A stretch of 64,000 nucleotides of DNA from Oceanobacillus sp. HTM 045 (GCA_009733745.1 WNWL01000001.1:868001-932000), one strand, 5' to 3'. Shown: positions 1-8,565, counted from the stretch's first letter. Notes: generated by a model not told the origin, from the sequence alone. A program made the numbers and translations.

Positions 1-559
1 GAAGCTCGCGGTTGGGCGAGGCGAAGTCGATCCGGACAGATCGCGGCCCGGTCTGTTCGATGCTCTCGACCGCCTGCCACGCTTCGAGATAGCGCGGATG
101 CCCCTTCTCCCCCAGCAACTTCATGGAATAGATGACGTCTTCCACCGTCACCGGGGATCCGTCCGAAAACCGCGCCTCCTCCCGCAGGGTGAACTCCACC
201 CAGGACCGGTCCGGCGGCGTCTCGACCGTTTCCGCGAGCAGGCCATAGAGCGTGAAGGGCTCGTCCCAGCTTCGCGCCATCAGGCTCTCCGCCACGAACA
301 TGCGCAGCTGCCAGGGGGACCGGCCCTTGACGATATAGGGGTTCAGGCTGTCCCAGGACCCCGCCTCGCCATAGACGACGGTGCCCCCCTTGGGTGCCTC
401 CGGATCGGCATAGGGAAGGTGGGCGAATCCCTCCGGCAGGGCCGGGTCGCCGTGCATCGCGATCCCGTGGGCCGGTTCCGCCCGCGCGGCGCCACTCGCG
501 CCGAGGGCGAGAAGTATCGCAAGGGCGTGGCCGATCAGTCGGTTAGTGCGCTTTCGCAA
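1..559 (-). CDS. Extracellular solute-binding protein, family 5 (peptide ABC importer), 5' part only
   Basis: This is the periplasmic binding component of an oligopeptide-type ABC importer; it would capture peptides or similar solutes and hand them to a membrane permease that lies outside the window. The reading frame begins with a basic stretch (RKRTNR), a hydrophobic core and an Ala-rich cleavage region ending near ARAEP, so it is exported. The mature start carries the family signature HGIAMHGDPALPEG, then APKGGTV and SLNPYIVKGRSP, resembling YejA-type proteins. Only about 186 codons are visible; the C-terminus runs off the left edge. No in-frame ATG lies upstream before non-start codons, so TTG at 559 is the best start, but its ribosome site is weak and the true start is uncertain. 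Confidence 0.85.
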   Translation of the reverse strand, partial: MRKRTNRLIGHALAILLALGASGAARAEPAHGIAMHGDPALPEGFAHLPYADPEAPKGGTVVYGEAGSWDSLNPYIVKGRSPWQLRMFVAESLMARSWDEPFTLYGLLAETVETPPDRSWVEFTLREEARFSDGSPVTVEDVIYSMKLLGEKGHPRYLEAWQAVESIEQTGPRSVRIDFASPNREL

Positions 560-578
560 GGTTGTGCGAGAAATGGGC

Positions 579-607
579 TTGTCGGCCCCCGGGTAATTCC
601 GTATCCT
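579..607 (+). promoter_or_regulatory. Candidate sigma-70 promoter for the 613-691 small RNA
   Basis: TTGTCG at 579-584 and TATCCT at 602-607 are separated by exactly 17 bases, a good match to a housekeeping promoter. It points away from the solute-binding protein gene and would start RNA near 613, just before the two-hairpin segment. Inference from spacing and consensus only. Confidence 0.45.
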
Positions 608-612
608 TCTCT

Positions 613-691
613 CACTGCTCGATAGGTTTCTTGCCTGTATGAAACCTGCCTCAACACCTATAGCGCTCCCTTCGGGGAGCGCCTTTTTTTT
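613..691 (+). ncRNA. Candidate small regulatory RNA, about 79 nt, with its own intrinsic terminator
   Basis: Between two divergent genes there is an intrinsic terminator that ends no plus-strand gene in the window. Upstream of it lies a perfect 7-bp hairpin (AGGTTTC at 624-630 with GAAACCT at 641-647, 10-nt loop TTGCCTGTAT), a short unpaired linker rich in C and A, and then the terminator stem. A promoter-like pair sits at the expected distance upstream. No convincing open reading frame with a ribosome site is present. This layout fits an Hfq-type trans-acting sRNA, but the family is not recognised. It could alternatively be the processed end of a transcript. Confidence 0.45.
663..691 (+). 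terminator. Strong rho-independent terminator
   Basis: GCGCTCCC (663-670) pairs perfectly with GGGAGCGC (675-682) around a stable TTCG tetraloop (671-674) and is followed by eight T residues (684-691). It reads on the plus strand only; there is no T-run on the other strand. Confidence 0.9.
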
Positions 692-823
692 GGCCGTCGT
701 CCCCGCAACCCCGTGCTCGGGCATTACTTCCCCTCGATTTCTGCGCTGCAGCATTTATGTGGGTATCGTGCATGTCGCCCTTGGCGGTTCAAGGGCGAAT
801 CGGAGGCAAAAGGAGATTGGTCC

Positions 824-1621
824 ATGGCGGACGGGGGTGCTCTCACGGGCAAGGTTGCGGTGGTCACCGGGTCGAACTCGGGCATCGGCCTTGGCGTCGC
901 GCGGGAACTGGCGAAACGGGGCGCGTCGGTCGCGCTGAACTCCTTCACCGACAACGCGGAAGACCATGATCTCGCGAAGGAAATCGCCGACGAGACCGGC
1001 GCGAAGGTGGTCTACATCCAGGCGGACATGTCGAAGCCCGACGAATGCCGGGCACTGGTGACGAAGGCCGTGGAACAGCTCGGAAGCTGCGACATCCTCG
1101 TCAACAACGCCGGCATCCAGTTCGTCGCCGGGATCGACGAGTTCCCGACCGAGAAGTGGGACGCGATCATCGCGATCAATCTCTCCTCCGCCTTCCACAC
1201 GACCGCCGCCGCCCTGCCGGTGATGCGGGAGAAGGGCTGGGGCCGCGTGGTCAACATCGCCTCCGCACACGGCCTCACCGCCTCGCCATTCAAGTCGGCC
1301 TATGTCGCCGCGAAGCACGGCGTCGTCGGGCTCTCCAAGGTCACCGCGCTGGAGACCGCGCAGGAGCCGATCACCTGCAACGCCATCTGCCCCGGTTACG
1401 TCCTCACGCCGCTGGTGGAGGCGCAGATCCCCGACACGATGGCGAAGTACGACATGGACCGCGAAACGGTGATCAAGGAGGTCATGCTGGAGCGCCAGCC
1501 CTCCAAGGAATTCGCCACCGTCGAGCAACTCGGCGGCACGGTCGCCTTCCTCTGCTCCGACGACGCGGCGCAGATCACAGGGACGACGATCTCCGTTGAC
1601 GGCGGCTGGACCGCGCTCTGA
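824..1621 (+). CDS. bdhA: 3-hydroxybutyrate dehydrogenase (short-chain dehydrogenase)
   Basis: This cytoplasmic NAD-dependent enzyme interconverts 3-hydroxybutyrate and acetoacetate, linking polyhydroxybutyrate and ketone-body turnover to acetyl-CoA. The 265-residue protein has the Rossmann signature TGSNSGIG (residues 15-22), NNAG in the middle, and the catalytic Ser-Tyr-Lys set in NIASAHG and SAYVAAKHG. The C-terminal SVDGGWTAL matches the bacterial BdhA ending rather than generic short-chain dehydrogenases. ATG at 824 is chosen because AGGAG at 811-815 precedes it by eight bases; longer upstream in-frame starts lack such a site. The next gene starts 45 bases downstream on the same strand, so co-transcription is possible. 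Confidence 0.9.
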   Translation: MADGGALTGKVAVVTGSNSGIGLGVARELAKRGASVALNSFTDNAEDHDLAKEIADETGAKVVYIQADMSKPDECRALVTKAVEQLGSCDILVNNAGIQFVAGIDEFPTEKWDAIIAINLSSAFHTTAAALPVMREKGWGRVVNIASAHGLTASPFKSAYVAAKHGVVGLSKVTALETAQEPITCNAICPGYVLTPLVEAQIPDTMAKYDMDRETVIKEVMLERQPSKEFATVEQLGGTVAFLCSDDAAQITGTTISVDGGWTAL

Positions 1622-1666
1622 CGCGGCCCGCTTGCGCGCACCCGGGCGCTCGCCCACAATCGGCCC

Positions 1667-2440
1667 ATGCCATTGGGCCGTATCAGGGGTGTGCTGCTTG
1701 ATCTCGGCGGCGTCGTCTTCATCGGCGACGCGCCAATTCCCGGCTCGATCGACGCGGTCGCCCGCCTCCGCGATGCCGGGATCGGCGTCCGCTTCCTGAC
1801 GAACACCACCCGCCGGCCGGCGCGGACGCTGATTTCCGACCTCGCGAAGATGGGCCTTGCCGTGCGGGACGAGGAACTCCTCACCCCCGCCCGCGTGGCC
1901 CGCCGATGGCTCGAGGCGGGCGGAATGGTCCCGCACCTGCTCATGCACCCGGCAATCGAGGAAGAGTTCGCCGGGCTTCCGTCCGAGGGGCCTGTGGCCG
2001 TCGTGGTCGGCGACGCGGCCGAAGGCTTCAGCTACCGCAACCTCAACGCGGCATTCCGGCAGCTGGACGCCGGCGCGAGGTTCATCGCGCTCGCACGGAA
2101 CCGCTGCTTCACCGACAGGGACGGGCATCGCAGCTTAGACGCCGGGGCCTTCGTTGCCGCGCTGGAATACGGCTCGCGGCGGGAGGCAGAGGTCGTCGGC
2201 AAGCCTGCGCGGGCGTTCTTCGAGGAAGGCGTCGCGAGCCTCGGCCTGCCGGCCGGCGAGGTCGTCATGATCGGCGACGACGCCGAGGCGGATATCGGCG
2301 GCGCGCTCGCGGCAGGCTTCGCCGGGATCCTCGTCAGGACCGGCAAGTACCGCGCCGGCGACGAGGAATCGCTTCCCGCGCCGCCCGACCTCGTCTGCGA
2401 TGACCTGGCCTCCGCGGCATCGGCCATCCTCGACACCTAA
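1667..2440 (+). CDS. HAD-superfamily hydrolase (LHPP/TIGR01458-like phosphatase)
   Basis: This is a haloacid-dehalogenase-type phosphatase of 257 residues, probably cytosolic, with unknown substrate. Motif I reads LLDLGGVVFIGD near residues 10-21; the nucleophilic Asp is present but the usual second Asp, two residues on, is Gly. Motif II is TNTTRRP, the motif III lysine lies in VVGKPARAFF, and motif IV is MIGDDAEADIGGA. The mammalian relative LHPP carries Ser at the odd position, so a non-Asp residue has precedent. It follows bdhA closely on the same strand. Confidence 0.75.
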   Translation: MPLGRIRGVLLDLGGVVFIGDAPIPGSIDAVARLRDAGIGVRFLTNTTRRPARTLISDLAKMGLAVRDEELLTPARVARRWLEAGGMVPHLLMHPAIEEEFAGLPSEGPVAVVVGDAAEGFSYRNLNAAFRQLDAGARFIALARNRCFTDRDGHRSLDAGAFVAALEYGSRREAEVVGKPARAFFEEGVASLGLPAGEVVMIGDDAEADIGGALAAGFAGILVRTGKYRAGDEESLPAPPDLVCDDLASAASAILDT

Positions 2441-2472
2441 CCGTCACCAAAGTTTCGCTTGCATGGCGCAAT

Positions 2473-2494
2473 TATATCGGCATTTCTCGATATA
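2473..2494. promoter_or_regulatory. Inverted repeat overlapping the arsR start: likely ArsR operator
   Basis: TATATCG (2473-2479) and CGATATA (2488-2494) are perfect 7-bp inverted repeats separated by eight bases. The right arm runs into the first base of the arsR ATG. Its position, in an AT-rich patch directly in front of an ArsR-type repressor, suggests autoregulation by metalloid-released repression. A related half site, ATATCG at 3441-3446, lies in the gap before acr3. Confidence 0.6.
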
Positions 2495-2823
2495 TGGAAA
2501 TCAAAGACGCCATCGAACGACTCAGTGCCCTCGCGCAAGAGAGCCGGCTGGAAACCTACCGGATGCTCGTTGCCGCCGGCTCGGACGGGATGCTGGCCGG
2601 CGAGATCGCCGAGCGGCTGGCGATGCGCCAGAACACGCTCTCGACACATCTCGGAACGCTCAGCCGGGCGGGCCTCATCACCGGGAGCCGCGAGGGGCGC
2701 GGGATCCGCTACCGGGCGGAAATCGGGGCGATGCAGGCGCTGATTTCCTTCCTGATGGAAGACTGTTGCGGGGGGCGGCCGGAGATCTGCCTGCCGCTCC
2801 TGGAAAAGGCCATGCCGACATGA
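2494..2823 (+). CDS. arsR: ArsR-family arsenic-responsive repressor
   Basis: This winged-helix repressor would silence the ars genes and release DNA on binding As(III). The 109-residue protein has the helix-turn-helix around GEIAERLAMRQNTLSTHLGTL, and a C-terminal Cys cluster (EDCCGGRPEIC) of the kind used by some alphaproteobacterial ArsR proteins as the arsenite site. The start at 2494 gives the full family N-terminus. No Shine-Dalgarno is visible in front of it; instead the operator palindrome abuts the ATG, so the mRNA may be leaderless or very short-leadered. arsC starts 11 bases after the stop, indicating an operon. Confidence 0.88.
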   Translation: MEIKDAIERLSALAQESRLETYRMLVAAGSDGMLAGEIAERLAMRQNTLSTHLGTLSRAGLITGSREGRGIRYRAEIGAMQALISFLMEDCCGGRPEICLPLLEKAMPT

Positions 2824-2834
2824 GGGAGACATCC

Positions 2835-3341
2835 ATGTCAGAGCCGCTGAACGTCCTGTTCCTGTGCACCGGCAACTCCGCGCGCTCGATCCTCGCGGAA
2901 GCCATCACGAACCGCGACACGCAGGGCAGGTTCCGCGCCTACTCCGCCGGCTCGATGCCGCGCGGCGAGGTCCACCCGATGGCGCTCCACCTGCTCGGGA
3001 AGCTCAACTACGACACCTCGGGGCTTCGCTCGAAGGACTGGGACGAGTTCGCCGGACCGGACGCCCCGAAGATGGATTTCGTCTTCACCGTCTGCGACAA
3101 CGCGGCGAAGGAGGTCTGCCCCGTCTGGCCGGGCCAGCCGATGACCGCGCATTGGGGCCTCCCCGATCCGGCCACGGTCCAGGGCACCGACGCCGAGAAG
3201 GCGTTCGCCTTCGATGACGCCTACCGGATGCTCTATCACCGCATCACGATCTTCGCGAACCTGCCGATGGAGCAGCTCGACAAGGTCCGCCTCCAGCGCA
3301 AGCTCGACGAGATCGGCCAGATCGGAACCGCCCCCGCCTGA
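2835..3341 (+). CDS. arsC: Arsenate reductase, low-molecular-weight phosphotyrosine phosphatase type
   Basis: This cytoplasmic enzyme reduces As(V) to As(III) for export. The 168-residue protein has the low-molecular-weight phosphatase loop CTGNSARS (Cys near residue 11, Arg seven positions later), and later Cys residues in FTVCDNA and EVCPVWPG that could take part in the thiol relay. The DP-containing GLPDPA segment supplies the general acid region. ATG at 2835 follows GGGAG at 2824-2828. Position between arsR and acr3 supports arsenate reduction over protein-tyrosine phosphatase activity. Confidence 0.85.
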   Translation: MSEPLNVLFLCTGNSARSILAEAITNRDTQGRFRAYSAGSMPRGEVHPMALHLLGKLNYDTSGLRSKDWDEFAGPDAPKMDFVFTVCDNAAKEVCPVWPGQPMTAHWGLPDPATVQGTDAEKAFAFDDAYRMLYHRITIFANLPMEQLDKVRLQRKLDEIGQIGTAPA

Positions 3342-3501
3342 TCCCGCCCATCGCGCGACCGATGTACCGGCGCCCCCGCCCGCGAGGCGCCGGAACCCGG
3401 CTTCGCACTCCGCACAAGGCACCTCCGCCAAGACTCTGAAATATCGACCATATCCCTGTCCGGCGCCGAGCCTGCCGCCTGACACACATACCGCATCTAC
3501 C

Positions 3502-3537
3502 GGCCCGCCGCCCCCACGGCGAAGCGATCGGCGGGCC
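3502..3537 (+). other. Hairpin upstream of acr3
   Basis: GGCCCGCCG (3502-3510) and CGGCGGGCC (3529-3537) form a perfect 9-bp stem with an 18-nt loop, ending eight bases before the acr3 ribosome site. It lies in the 214-base arsC-acr3 gap. It could stabilise or attenuate the downstream message; no T-run follows, so it is not a classic terminator. Confidence 0.5.
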
Positions 3538-3555
3538 AAGCAACGAGGAAGACCG

Positions 3556-4575
3556 ATGAGCCTGTTCGAACGCTGGCTGACCCTCTGGGTCGCGTTGTGC
3601 ATCATTGCCGGGATCGTGCTCGGCAACCTCCTGCCCGGGGTGTTCGGGGCGTTGGCCGCGCTTGAATACGCCTCAGTCAATCTCGTGGTCGCCGTGCTGA
3701 TCTGGGCGATGGTCTACCCGATGATGATCGCCATCGACTTCGGATCGCTCAAGGAGGTCGGCAAGCGCCCCAAGGGCCTCGTCATCACGCTGGTCATCAA
3801 CTGGCTGGTGAAGCCGTTCACGATGGCCGCCCTCGCCGTGCTGTTCTTCAACCATGTCTTCGCCGGGCTGATCGACCCGAAGAGCGCGCCCGAATACATC
3901 GCGGGGCTGATCCTGCTCGGCGCCGCGCCCTGCACGGCGATGGTCTTCGTCTGGTCGCAGCTGACCAAGGGCGACCCCAACTACACGCTCGTGCAGGTCT
4001 CGGTGAACGACCTGATCATGGTGGTGGCCTTCGCGCCGATCGTGGCCTTCCTGCTCGGCGTGACCGACATCAGCGTACCGTGGGAGACGCTGGTCCTGTC
4101 GGTCGTCCTCTACATCGTCATTCCGCTCATCGCCGGGGCGCTCACGCGGCGGGCGCTGATCGGCAAGGGCGGCGAAGCCGCTGTCCACGCCTTCACCTCG
4201 CGGATCAAGCCGGTCTCCATCGTCGGCCTGCTGATGACCGTGGTGCTGCTGTTCGGCTTCCAGGGCCAGGTGATCCTCGCGCAGCCGATCCTCATCGCGC
4301 TGATCGCCGTGCCGATCCTGCTCCAGTCCTACGGCATCTTCGCCGTCGGCTACGCCTGGGCCTGGGCCTGGCGCGTGCCGCACAAGGTCGCCGCGCCCTG
4401 CGCGCTGATCGGCACCTCCAATTTCTTCGAGCTGGCCGTCGCCGTCGCCATCGGCCTGTTCGGGCTGAACTCGGGCGCGGCACTGGCCACCGTGGTCGGC
4501 GTGCTGGTCGAGGTGCCGGTGATGCTGAGCCTAGTCGCCGTCGCGAACCGGACGCGCGCGCGCTTCCCTGCCTGA
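3556..4575 (+). CDS. acr3: ACR3-type arsenite efflux permease
   Basis: This inner-membrane carrier expels arsenite produced by ArsC. The 339-residue protein is almost wholly hydrophobic with about ten membrane segments, the usual ACR3 length. The conserved Cys lies in [12 protein letters not shown] and the conserved Glu in [12 protein letters not shown], both known to be essential in characterised ACR3 proteins. ATG at 3556 follows GAGGAAG at 3545-3551. It sits 214 bases after arsC, so it may have an additional promoter; an ATATCG half site like that of the arsR operator is found at 3441-3446. Confidence 0.9.
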   Translation: MSLFERWLTLWVALCIIAGIVLGNLLPGVFGALAALEYASVNLVVAVLIWAMVYPMMIAIDFGSLKEVGKRPKGLVITLVINWLVKPFTMAALAVLFFNHVFAGLIDPKSAPEYIAGLILLGAAPCTAMVFVWSQLTKGDPNYTLVQVSVNDLIMVVAFAPIVAFLLGVTDISVPWETLVLSVVLYIVIPLIAGALTRRALIGKGGEAAVHAFTSRIKPVSIVGLLMTVVLLFGFQGQVILAQPILIALIAVPILLQSYGIFAVGYAWAWAWRVPHKVAAPCALIGTSNFFELAVAVAIGLFGLNSGAALATVVGVLVEVPVMLSLVAVANRTRARFPA

Positions 4576-4605
4576 ACTGGCGATAATCGGCCGGGCGTCC
4601 GAGCC

Positions 4606-5397
4606 CTAGCGCGGCGCCCCGGCGTTCACGAGCAGGTCGCCGATCACGCGGTCGGCGGCATCCCCTTCGAGCTCCAGAAGGCCAGTGTAGTAATTCTCCA
4701 TCGCCGGGCAGGCATCGGGCGACCCGTCCGGCGCGCGTGCGAGCGCGATGTCGGCTTCGCTGACACCGGCCTCGATCAGCCTGCCCGCGATCTCCGCGCG
4801 GTCTTCATCCGTCGCCTCCGGCCGCCGGGTCTCCGCGTCCCTCGCATCGACGAGGCCGCGGAATATCTCCAGCGCGGCAACGCCGATGGCGCCAAGAAAC
4901 TCCTGCGTCGCATCCTCGGGCCGGAGCGCGGCCATGCCGTCGCGCTGGAAGAGCCCGCACCGCTCCGCGCCGAGTTCGGACCGGATGACCTGTAGCCCCT
5001 CCAGGTGCGCCCGCAGCATGGTCCGCAGCCGATCGGGCGGCAGGTTCCGGAGCTTGGGCGCGTTCTCCTTCCGGAGCTTCGCGGCGAACAGGGCGCCTTC
5101 GGCCATGAACCGCTCGTCGGTTCCCTGCCCGGTCTCGACCAGGCGCGCCATCCGGTCGACATAGGTTGCGAACTCGGAGGGGAAGCCGTCGCGCAGGAGT
5201 TCCATGATCTCCGGCTGCGCCGCGACGATCTCCTCCTCGATCCGGGCGCGGATCTCCGCCGAGGTCGGCGCGGCTGGCAGCGCGCGCGCCGGTTCCTGTT
5301 CCGCCTCGCCCACCACTGGATCCACGTATCTGTGGATCATGTAGCCCGCGAATCCCAGAACGCCGATCACCAGGACCGTGACGATACCCTTGAGCAT
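4606..5397 (-). CDS. Hypothetical membrane-anchored protein
   Basis: Not recognised. The 263-residue protein starts with one N-terminal membrane helix (LKGIVTVLVIGVLGFAGYMI) and continues as a soluble, mostly helical, acidic region, probably periplasmic. Two Cys residues (AERCGLF and PDACPAM) could form a disulfide. It converges with acr3, the two stops being 30 bases apart, and its start is separated from the divergent acyl-CoA synthetase by about 80 bases. Confidence 0.6.
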   Translation of the reverse strand: MLKGIVTVLVIGVLGFAGYMIHRYVDPVVGEAEQEPARALPAAPTSAEIRARIEEEIVAAQPEIMELLRDGFPSEFATYVDRMARLVETGQGTDERFMAEGALFAAKLRKENAPKLRNLPPDRLRTMLRAHLEGLQVIRSELGAERCGLFQRDGMAALRPEDATQEFLGAIGVAALEIFRGLVDARDAETRRPEATDEDRAEIAGRLIEAGVSEADIALARAPDGSPDACPAMENYYTGLLELEGDAADRVIGDLLVNAGAPR

Positions 5398-5475
5398 GCG
5401 CGCTCCAAGCGTTGCTCCCTCCGCGCCAGTCTAGTACTCGCTGATCCATACGGATGCCATACTGAACGGGCCGAC

Positions 5476-7041
5476 ATGCTTCCCCAGACAAGCCTTTACG
5501 ACCAGGGCCCGCCGCCGCCCTGCCCCGACCGCTTCAACCTCGCCGCCCATGCGCTCGCCGAGGCAGCGGCCACGACGCCGGACCGGGTGGCGCTCACCGT
5601 GGCGGAAGACGCCGACGCCGCACCGTCGGAGGTCTGGACCAGCGCGGAACTCGACCGCGCCGTCCGCTCCGTCGCGGCGGGCCTCCTGTCGGCGGGCCTG
5701 AAGCCGGGCGAGCGCGTGGCCCTGCGGATGGGGAACGTCTCCGCCTTCCCGCTGGCCTTCTTCGGCGCGATAGCCGCCGGGGGAATCGCGGTGCCGACCT
5801 CGTCGATGCTCTCGGAGTTCGAGCTCGACTACGTCCTGCGCGACATGGGCGCCCGGTTCCTTGTCGTCTCGGACGACAAGGAACCGGAGGCGCTGCCCGA
5901 GGGCGTCGACCTGATCCGCGAGAAGGATTTCGCCGCCATCCGCGCCGCGGACCCCGTGGACTATGCCGCGACGGCGAAGGACGATCCCGCCTTCCTCGTC
6001 TACACCTCGGGCGCGACCGGGCGGCCGAAGGGGGTTCTCCATGCCCAGCGCGCCGGCTGGGCCCGCCGGATGATGTGGGAGGACTGGTACGGCATCCGCC
6101 CCGGCGACCTGCTGATGCACGCGGGCGCGTTCAACTGGACCTACACGCTCGGCACAGGCCTGATGGACCCGTGGGCCGCGGGCGCGGGCACGCTGATCTA
6201 CGCGGGACCGCGCGACCCCGGCATCTGGGCCCGGCTGGCGGAGCGGTACGGGCCGCAGATCTTCGCGGCCGCACCCGGCGTCTACCGGCAGCTCCTGAAG
6301 GCCGAGCCGTCGTTGCAGGCCCCGTTCCGGGCGCTGCGGCACGGGCTCACGGCGGGCGAGGCGATGCTGCCGGAACTCGCCGCCTCCTGGACCGCGGCGA
6401 CCGGCAAGCCGGTCTACGAGGCGCTCGGCATGAGCGAATGCTCCACCTACATCTCCGCCGGACCGGGCCGTCCGGCCGTGGCAGGAACCTGCGGCAAGCC
6501 CCAGCACGGGCGCCGCGTCGCGATCCTCCCCGAGGAGGGCGACACGCCCCTGCCGGTCGGCGAGGCGGGGTGCCTTGCCGTCTCCAGCCGCGATCCCGGC
6601 CTCATGCTCGGCTACTGGAACCGGCCGGAGGAAACGAAGGCCGCGTTCCGGGGCGAGTGGTTCGTCACCGGCGACCGCGCGGCGATGGCCGACGACGGGT
6701 CCATCACCTATCTCGGCCGCGCCGACGACCTGATGAACGCGTTCGGCTACCGCGTCGGCCCACAGGAGGTGGAAGTGGCCCTCGCCGAGCACCCCGGCAT
6801 CCACGAGGTCGCGGTTGCCGAACTGCCGGTGCGCGGCGACCTGACGGTGATCGCGGCCTTCATCGTGCCGGAAGAAGACATGCCCTCGGACGACGACCTG
6901 CGCGAACACGCGCGCACCCGGCTGGCCGACTACAAGGTACCCCGCGCATGGATCGCGGTGGACGCCCTGCCCCGCACCCCGAACGGCAAGGTGCTGCGGC
7001 GCGAACTGGTCGCGCGGCACAGGAAGGACGAGCGGGTCTGA
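5476..7041 (+). CDS. AMP-forming acyl-CoA synthetase
   Basis: This enzyme of the ANL superfamily activates a carboxylic acid with ATP and joins it to CoA; the exact acid cannot be told from sequence. The 521-residue protein carries the P-loop YTSGATGRPKG, the adenylate motif YEALGMSECST, the hinge region GEWFVTGDRA, and the catalytic lysine in PRTPNGKVLRRE near the C-terminus. ATG at 5476 is the only sensible start (MLPQTSLYDQG); the ribosome site is poor. The neighbours do not form an obvious catabolic operon with it. Medium-chain or aryl acids are plausible substrates by resemblance. Confidence 0.85.
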   Translation: MLPQTSLYDQGPPPPCPDRFNLAAHALAEAAATTPDRVALTVAEDADAAPSEVWTSAELDRAVRSVAAGLLSAGLKPGERVALRMGNVSAFPLAFFGAIAAGGIAVPTSSMLSEFELDYVLRDMGARFLVVSDDKEPEALPEGVDLIREKDFAAIRAADPVDYAATAKDDPAFLVYTSGATGRPKGVLHAQRAGWARRMMWEDWYGIRPGDLLMHAGAFNWTYTLGTGLMDPWAAGAGTLIYAGPRDPGIWARLAERYGPQIFAAAPGVYRQLLKAEPSLQAPFRALRHGLTAGEAMLPELAASWTAATGKPVYEALGMSECSTYISAGPGRPAVAGTCGKPQHGRRVAILPEEGDTPLPVGEAGCLAVSSRDPGLMLGYWNRPEETKAAFRGEWFVTGDRAAMADDGSITYLGRADDLMNAFGYRVGPQEVEVALAEHPGIHEVAVAELPVRGDLTVIAAFIVPEEDMPSDDDLREHARTRLADYKVPRAWIAVDALPRTPNGKVLRRELVARHRKDERV

Positions 7042-7115
7042 CCGCGCCCGGGTGCATCTCCGCGCCGAATCGTGCGAGACTGCGCGGACAGGCAGGACCA
7101 ACCGGGAGCAGAACC

Positions 7116-7832
7116 ATGCGCGCAGCCGGATTCGCGGCAATTCTCCTTATTGCGGGCTGCACCGAGGGTGCAGTCGGCACGGCACCGGGCACGCCAGGCT
7201 CGGCGTCCGACCCGCTCGCGAACGCCACGCCCGTCACCGTCTGGGCGACCTACTACTACATGCCCGAGGTGGAGGCGCAGCCGGCAGGGCGGGGCGTGCC
7301 GCTGCGCGACATGTCCAACGCCGAGATCGGCCCGACCCTCTCGGCGAGCGACTGGTGCGATGCCGCCGTGGAAGGCGTCGTGAGCGTCGGCGGCAAGGTC
7401 TATACCTATGCCGGAACCCGTTCCCCGAAGCAGGCGACCTGCCGCAACCGGGCGAGCCAGACCGTGCGCTGGCAGGAATCGCCCCACCCGTTTGGCACCG
7501 GGGCGCAGGACAACCCGCTGGAGCCGTTCCGCACCGTCGCCTGCGACCTCGGCACCGTCTCGGGCTCGAAGCCCTGGGTCTCCGGCGGCTACCCCAAGTT
7601 GGGCCAGAAGATCCTGATCCCCGCCGCGAAGGGCACGGCGCTGCCGGACGGCACCGTGCATGACGGCGTCTTCACCTGCGCCGATGTCGGCGGGGCGATC
7701 ACCGGCAACCATATCGACGTCTTCATCGGCCCGGTGAAGGGCGGCGAAAGGGCCGCCGACGCCGCGAACCCGTTCGCCTTCATCGCCAGCGACCCGTCCG
7801 GGACCGTCGAGGCCTATCTCCTGGCAGACTGA
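7116..7832 (+). CDS. Lipoprotein with a C-terminal 3D domain
   Basis: The 238-residue protein has a lipobox (LLIAGC, Cys at about residue 15), so it should be lipid-anchored in the envelope. The C-terminal part contains CADVGGAITGNHIDVFIG, the Asp-rich 3D motif found in MltA-like transglycosylases and related cell-wall proteins, preceded by a double-psi-barrel-like LGQKILIPAAKG. It may act on or bind peptidoglycan. GGGAG at 7104-7108 supports the start. Confidence 0.7.
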   Translation: MRAAGFAAILLIAGCTEGAVGTAPGTPGSASDPLANATPVTVWATYYYMPEVEAQPAGRGVPLRDMSNAEIGPTLSASDWCDAAVEGVVSVGGKVYTYAGTRSPKQATCRNRASQTVRWQESPHPFGTGAQDNPLEPFRTVACDLGTVSGSKPWVSGGYPKLGQKILIPAAKGTALPDGTVHDGVFTCADVGGAITGNHIDVFIGPVKGGERAADAANPFAFIASDPSGTVEAYLLAD

Positions 7833-7890
7833 TCCTCCCCCCGCGCCCGTGTGATTTGCCACGCGGGCCGGGGCTTCCTACATTGCCGGA

Positions 7891-8565
7891 ATGGTTCAGC
7901 TCGACATCATCTCCGACGTGATCTGCCCGTGGTGCTACATCGGCAAGGCCCGGTTCGACCGGGCGCTGGCCGGGGCCGACGGCAACCCGTTCGACATCCG
8001 CTGGCGGATCTTCCAACTCAACCCTGACATGCCCTCCGAGGGCATGGACCGGAAAGCCTATCTCGAAGCCAAGTTCGGCGGGCCTGAGGGCGCGAAGCGC
8101 GTCTACGGCGCCATTGCCGAGGCGGCGGAGGCGGACGGGCTGGACATCCGGTTCGATCTCATCGACCGGACGCCGAACACGATGGATGCGCACCGCCTGA
8201 TCCGCTGGGCCGCCAGCGCGGGCGTGCAGCCGCAGGTCGTCTCGCAACTCTTCGTCCGCTATTTCGAGCGCGGCGAGGACATCTCCGACCGCGACGTGCT
8301 GCTCGAAGTGGCCGAAAGCGCCGGGATGGAGCGCGACGTGGTCGAGCGCCTCCTCTCGGGCGATGCCGACCTGACCGAGTTGACCAGGGAAGACACGATG
8401 GCGCGCGACATGGGCGTGACCGGCGTGCCGACCTTCATCATCGGCAACCGCTACGTCCTGCAGGGCGCACAGGACACCGAGACCTGGACCAAGGTCATCG
8501 CCGAAATCAACGAGCAGCTTCGCTCGGCGCGTGAAACCCTTTCACCCGGGGAGACAGTGCAATGA
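7891..8565 (+). CDS. DsbA-family oxidoreductase, FrnE type
   Basis: This thioredoxin-fold protein of 224 residues has CPWC at residues 12-15 (DVICPWCYIGK) and the cis-Pro region GVTGVPTFIIGNRY, both typical of the FrnE branch. No signal peptide is visible, so it is expected in the cytoplasm as a disulfide isomerase or glutathione-linked reductase, possibly for stress. Its stop overlaps the next start by four bases (ATGA), indicating translational coupling. Confidence 0.88.
   Translation: MVQLDIISDVICPWCYIGKARFDRALAGADGNPFDIRWRIFQLNPDMPSEGMDRKAYLEAKFGGPEGAKRVYGAIAEAAEADGLDIRFDLIDRTPNTMDAHRLIRWAASAGVQPQVVSQLFVRYFERGEDISDRDVLLEVAESAGMERDVVERLLSGDADLTELTREDTMARDMGVTGVPTFIIGNRYVLQGAQDTETWTKVIAEINEQLRSARETLSPGETVQ

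Noticed and set aside
540-575. Possible fourth copy of the 60-bp intergenic element (CACAACCTTGCGAAAGC on the minus strand)
   Set aside because: Only the core matches; the GTTWACACTTT end is missing and the sequence lies at the start of a coding region.
755-2128. Long minus-strand open frame opposite bdhA and the HAD gene
   Set aside because: It is the antisense shadow of two well-supported genes; its translation is Arg/Gly/Asp-rich without motifs. The same holds for many long frames in this GC-rich window, for example 40166-42052 and 50459-53704 on the plus strand.
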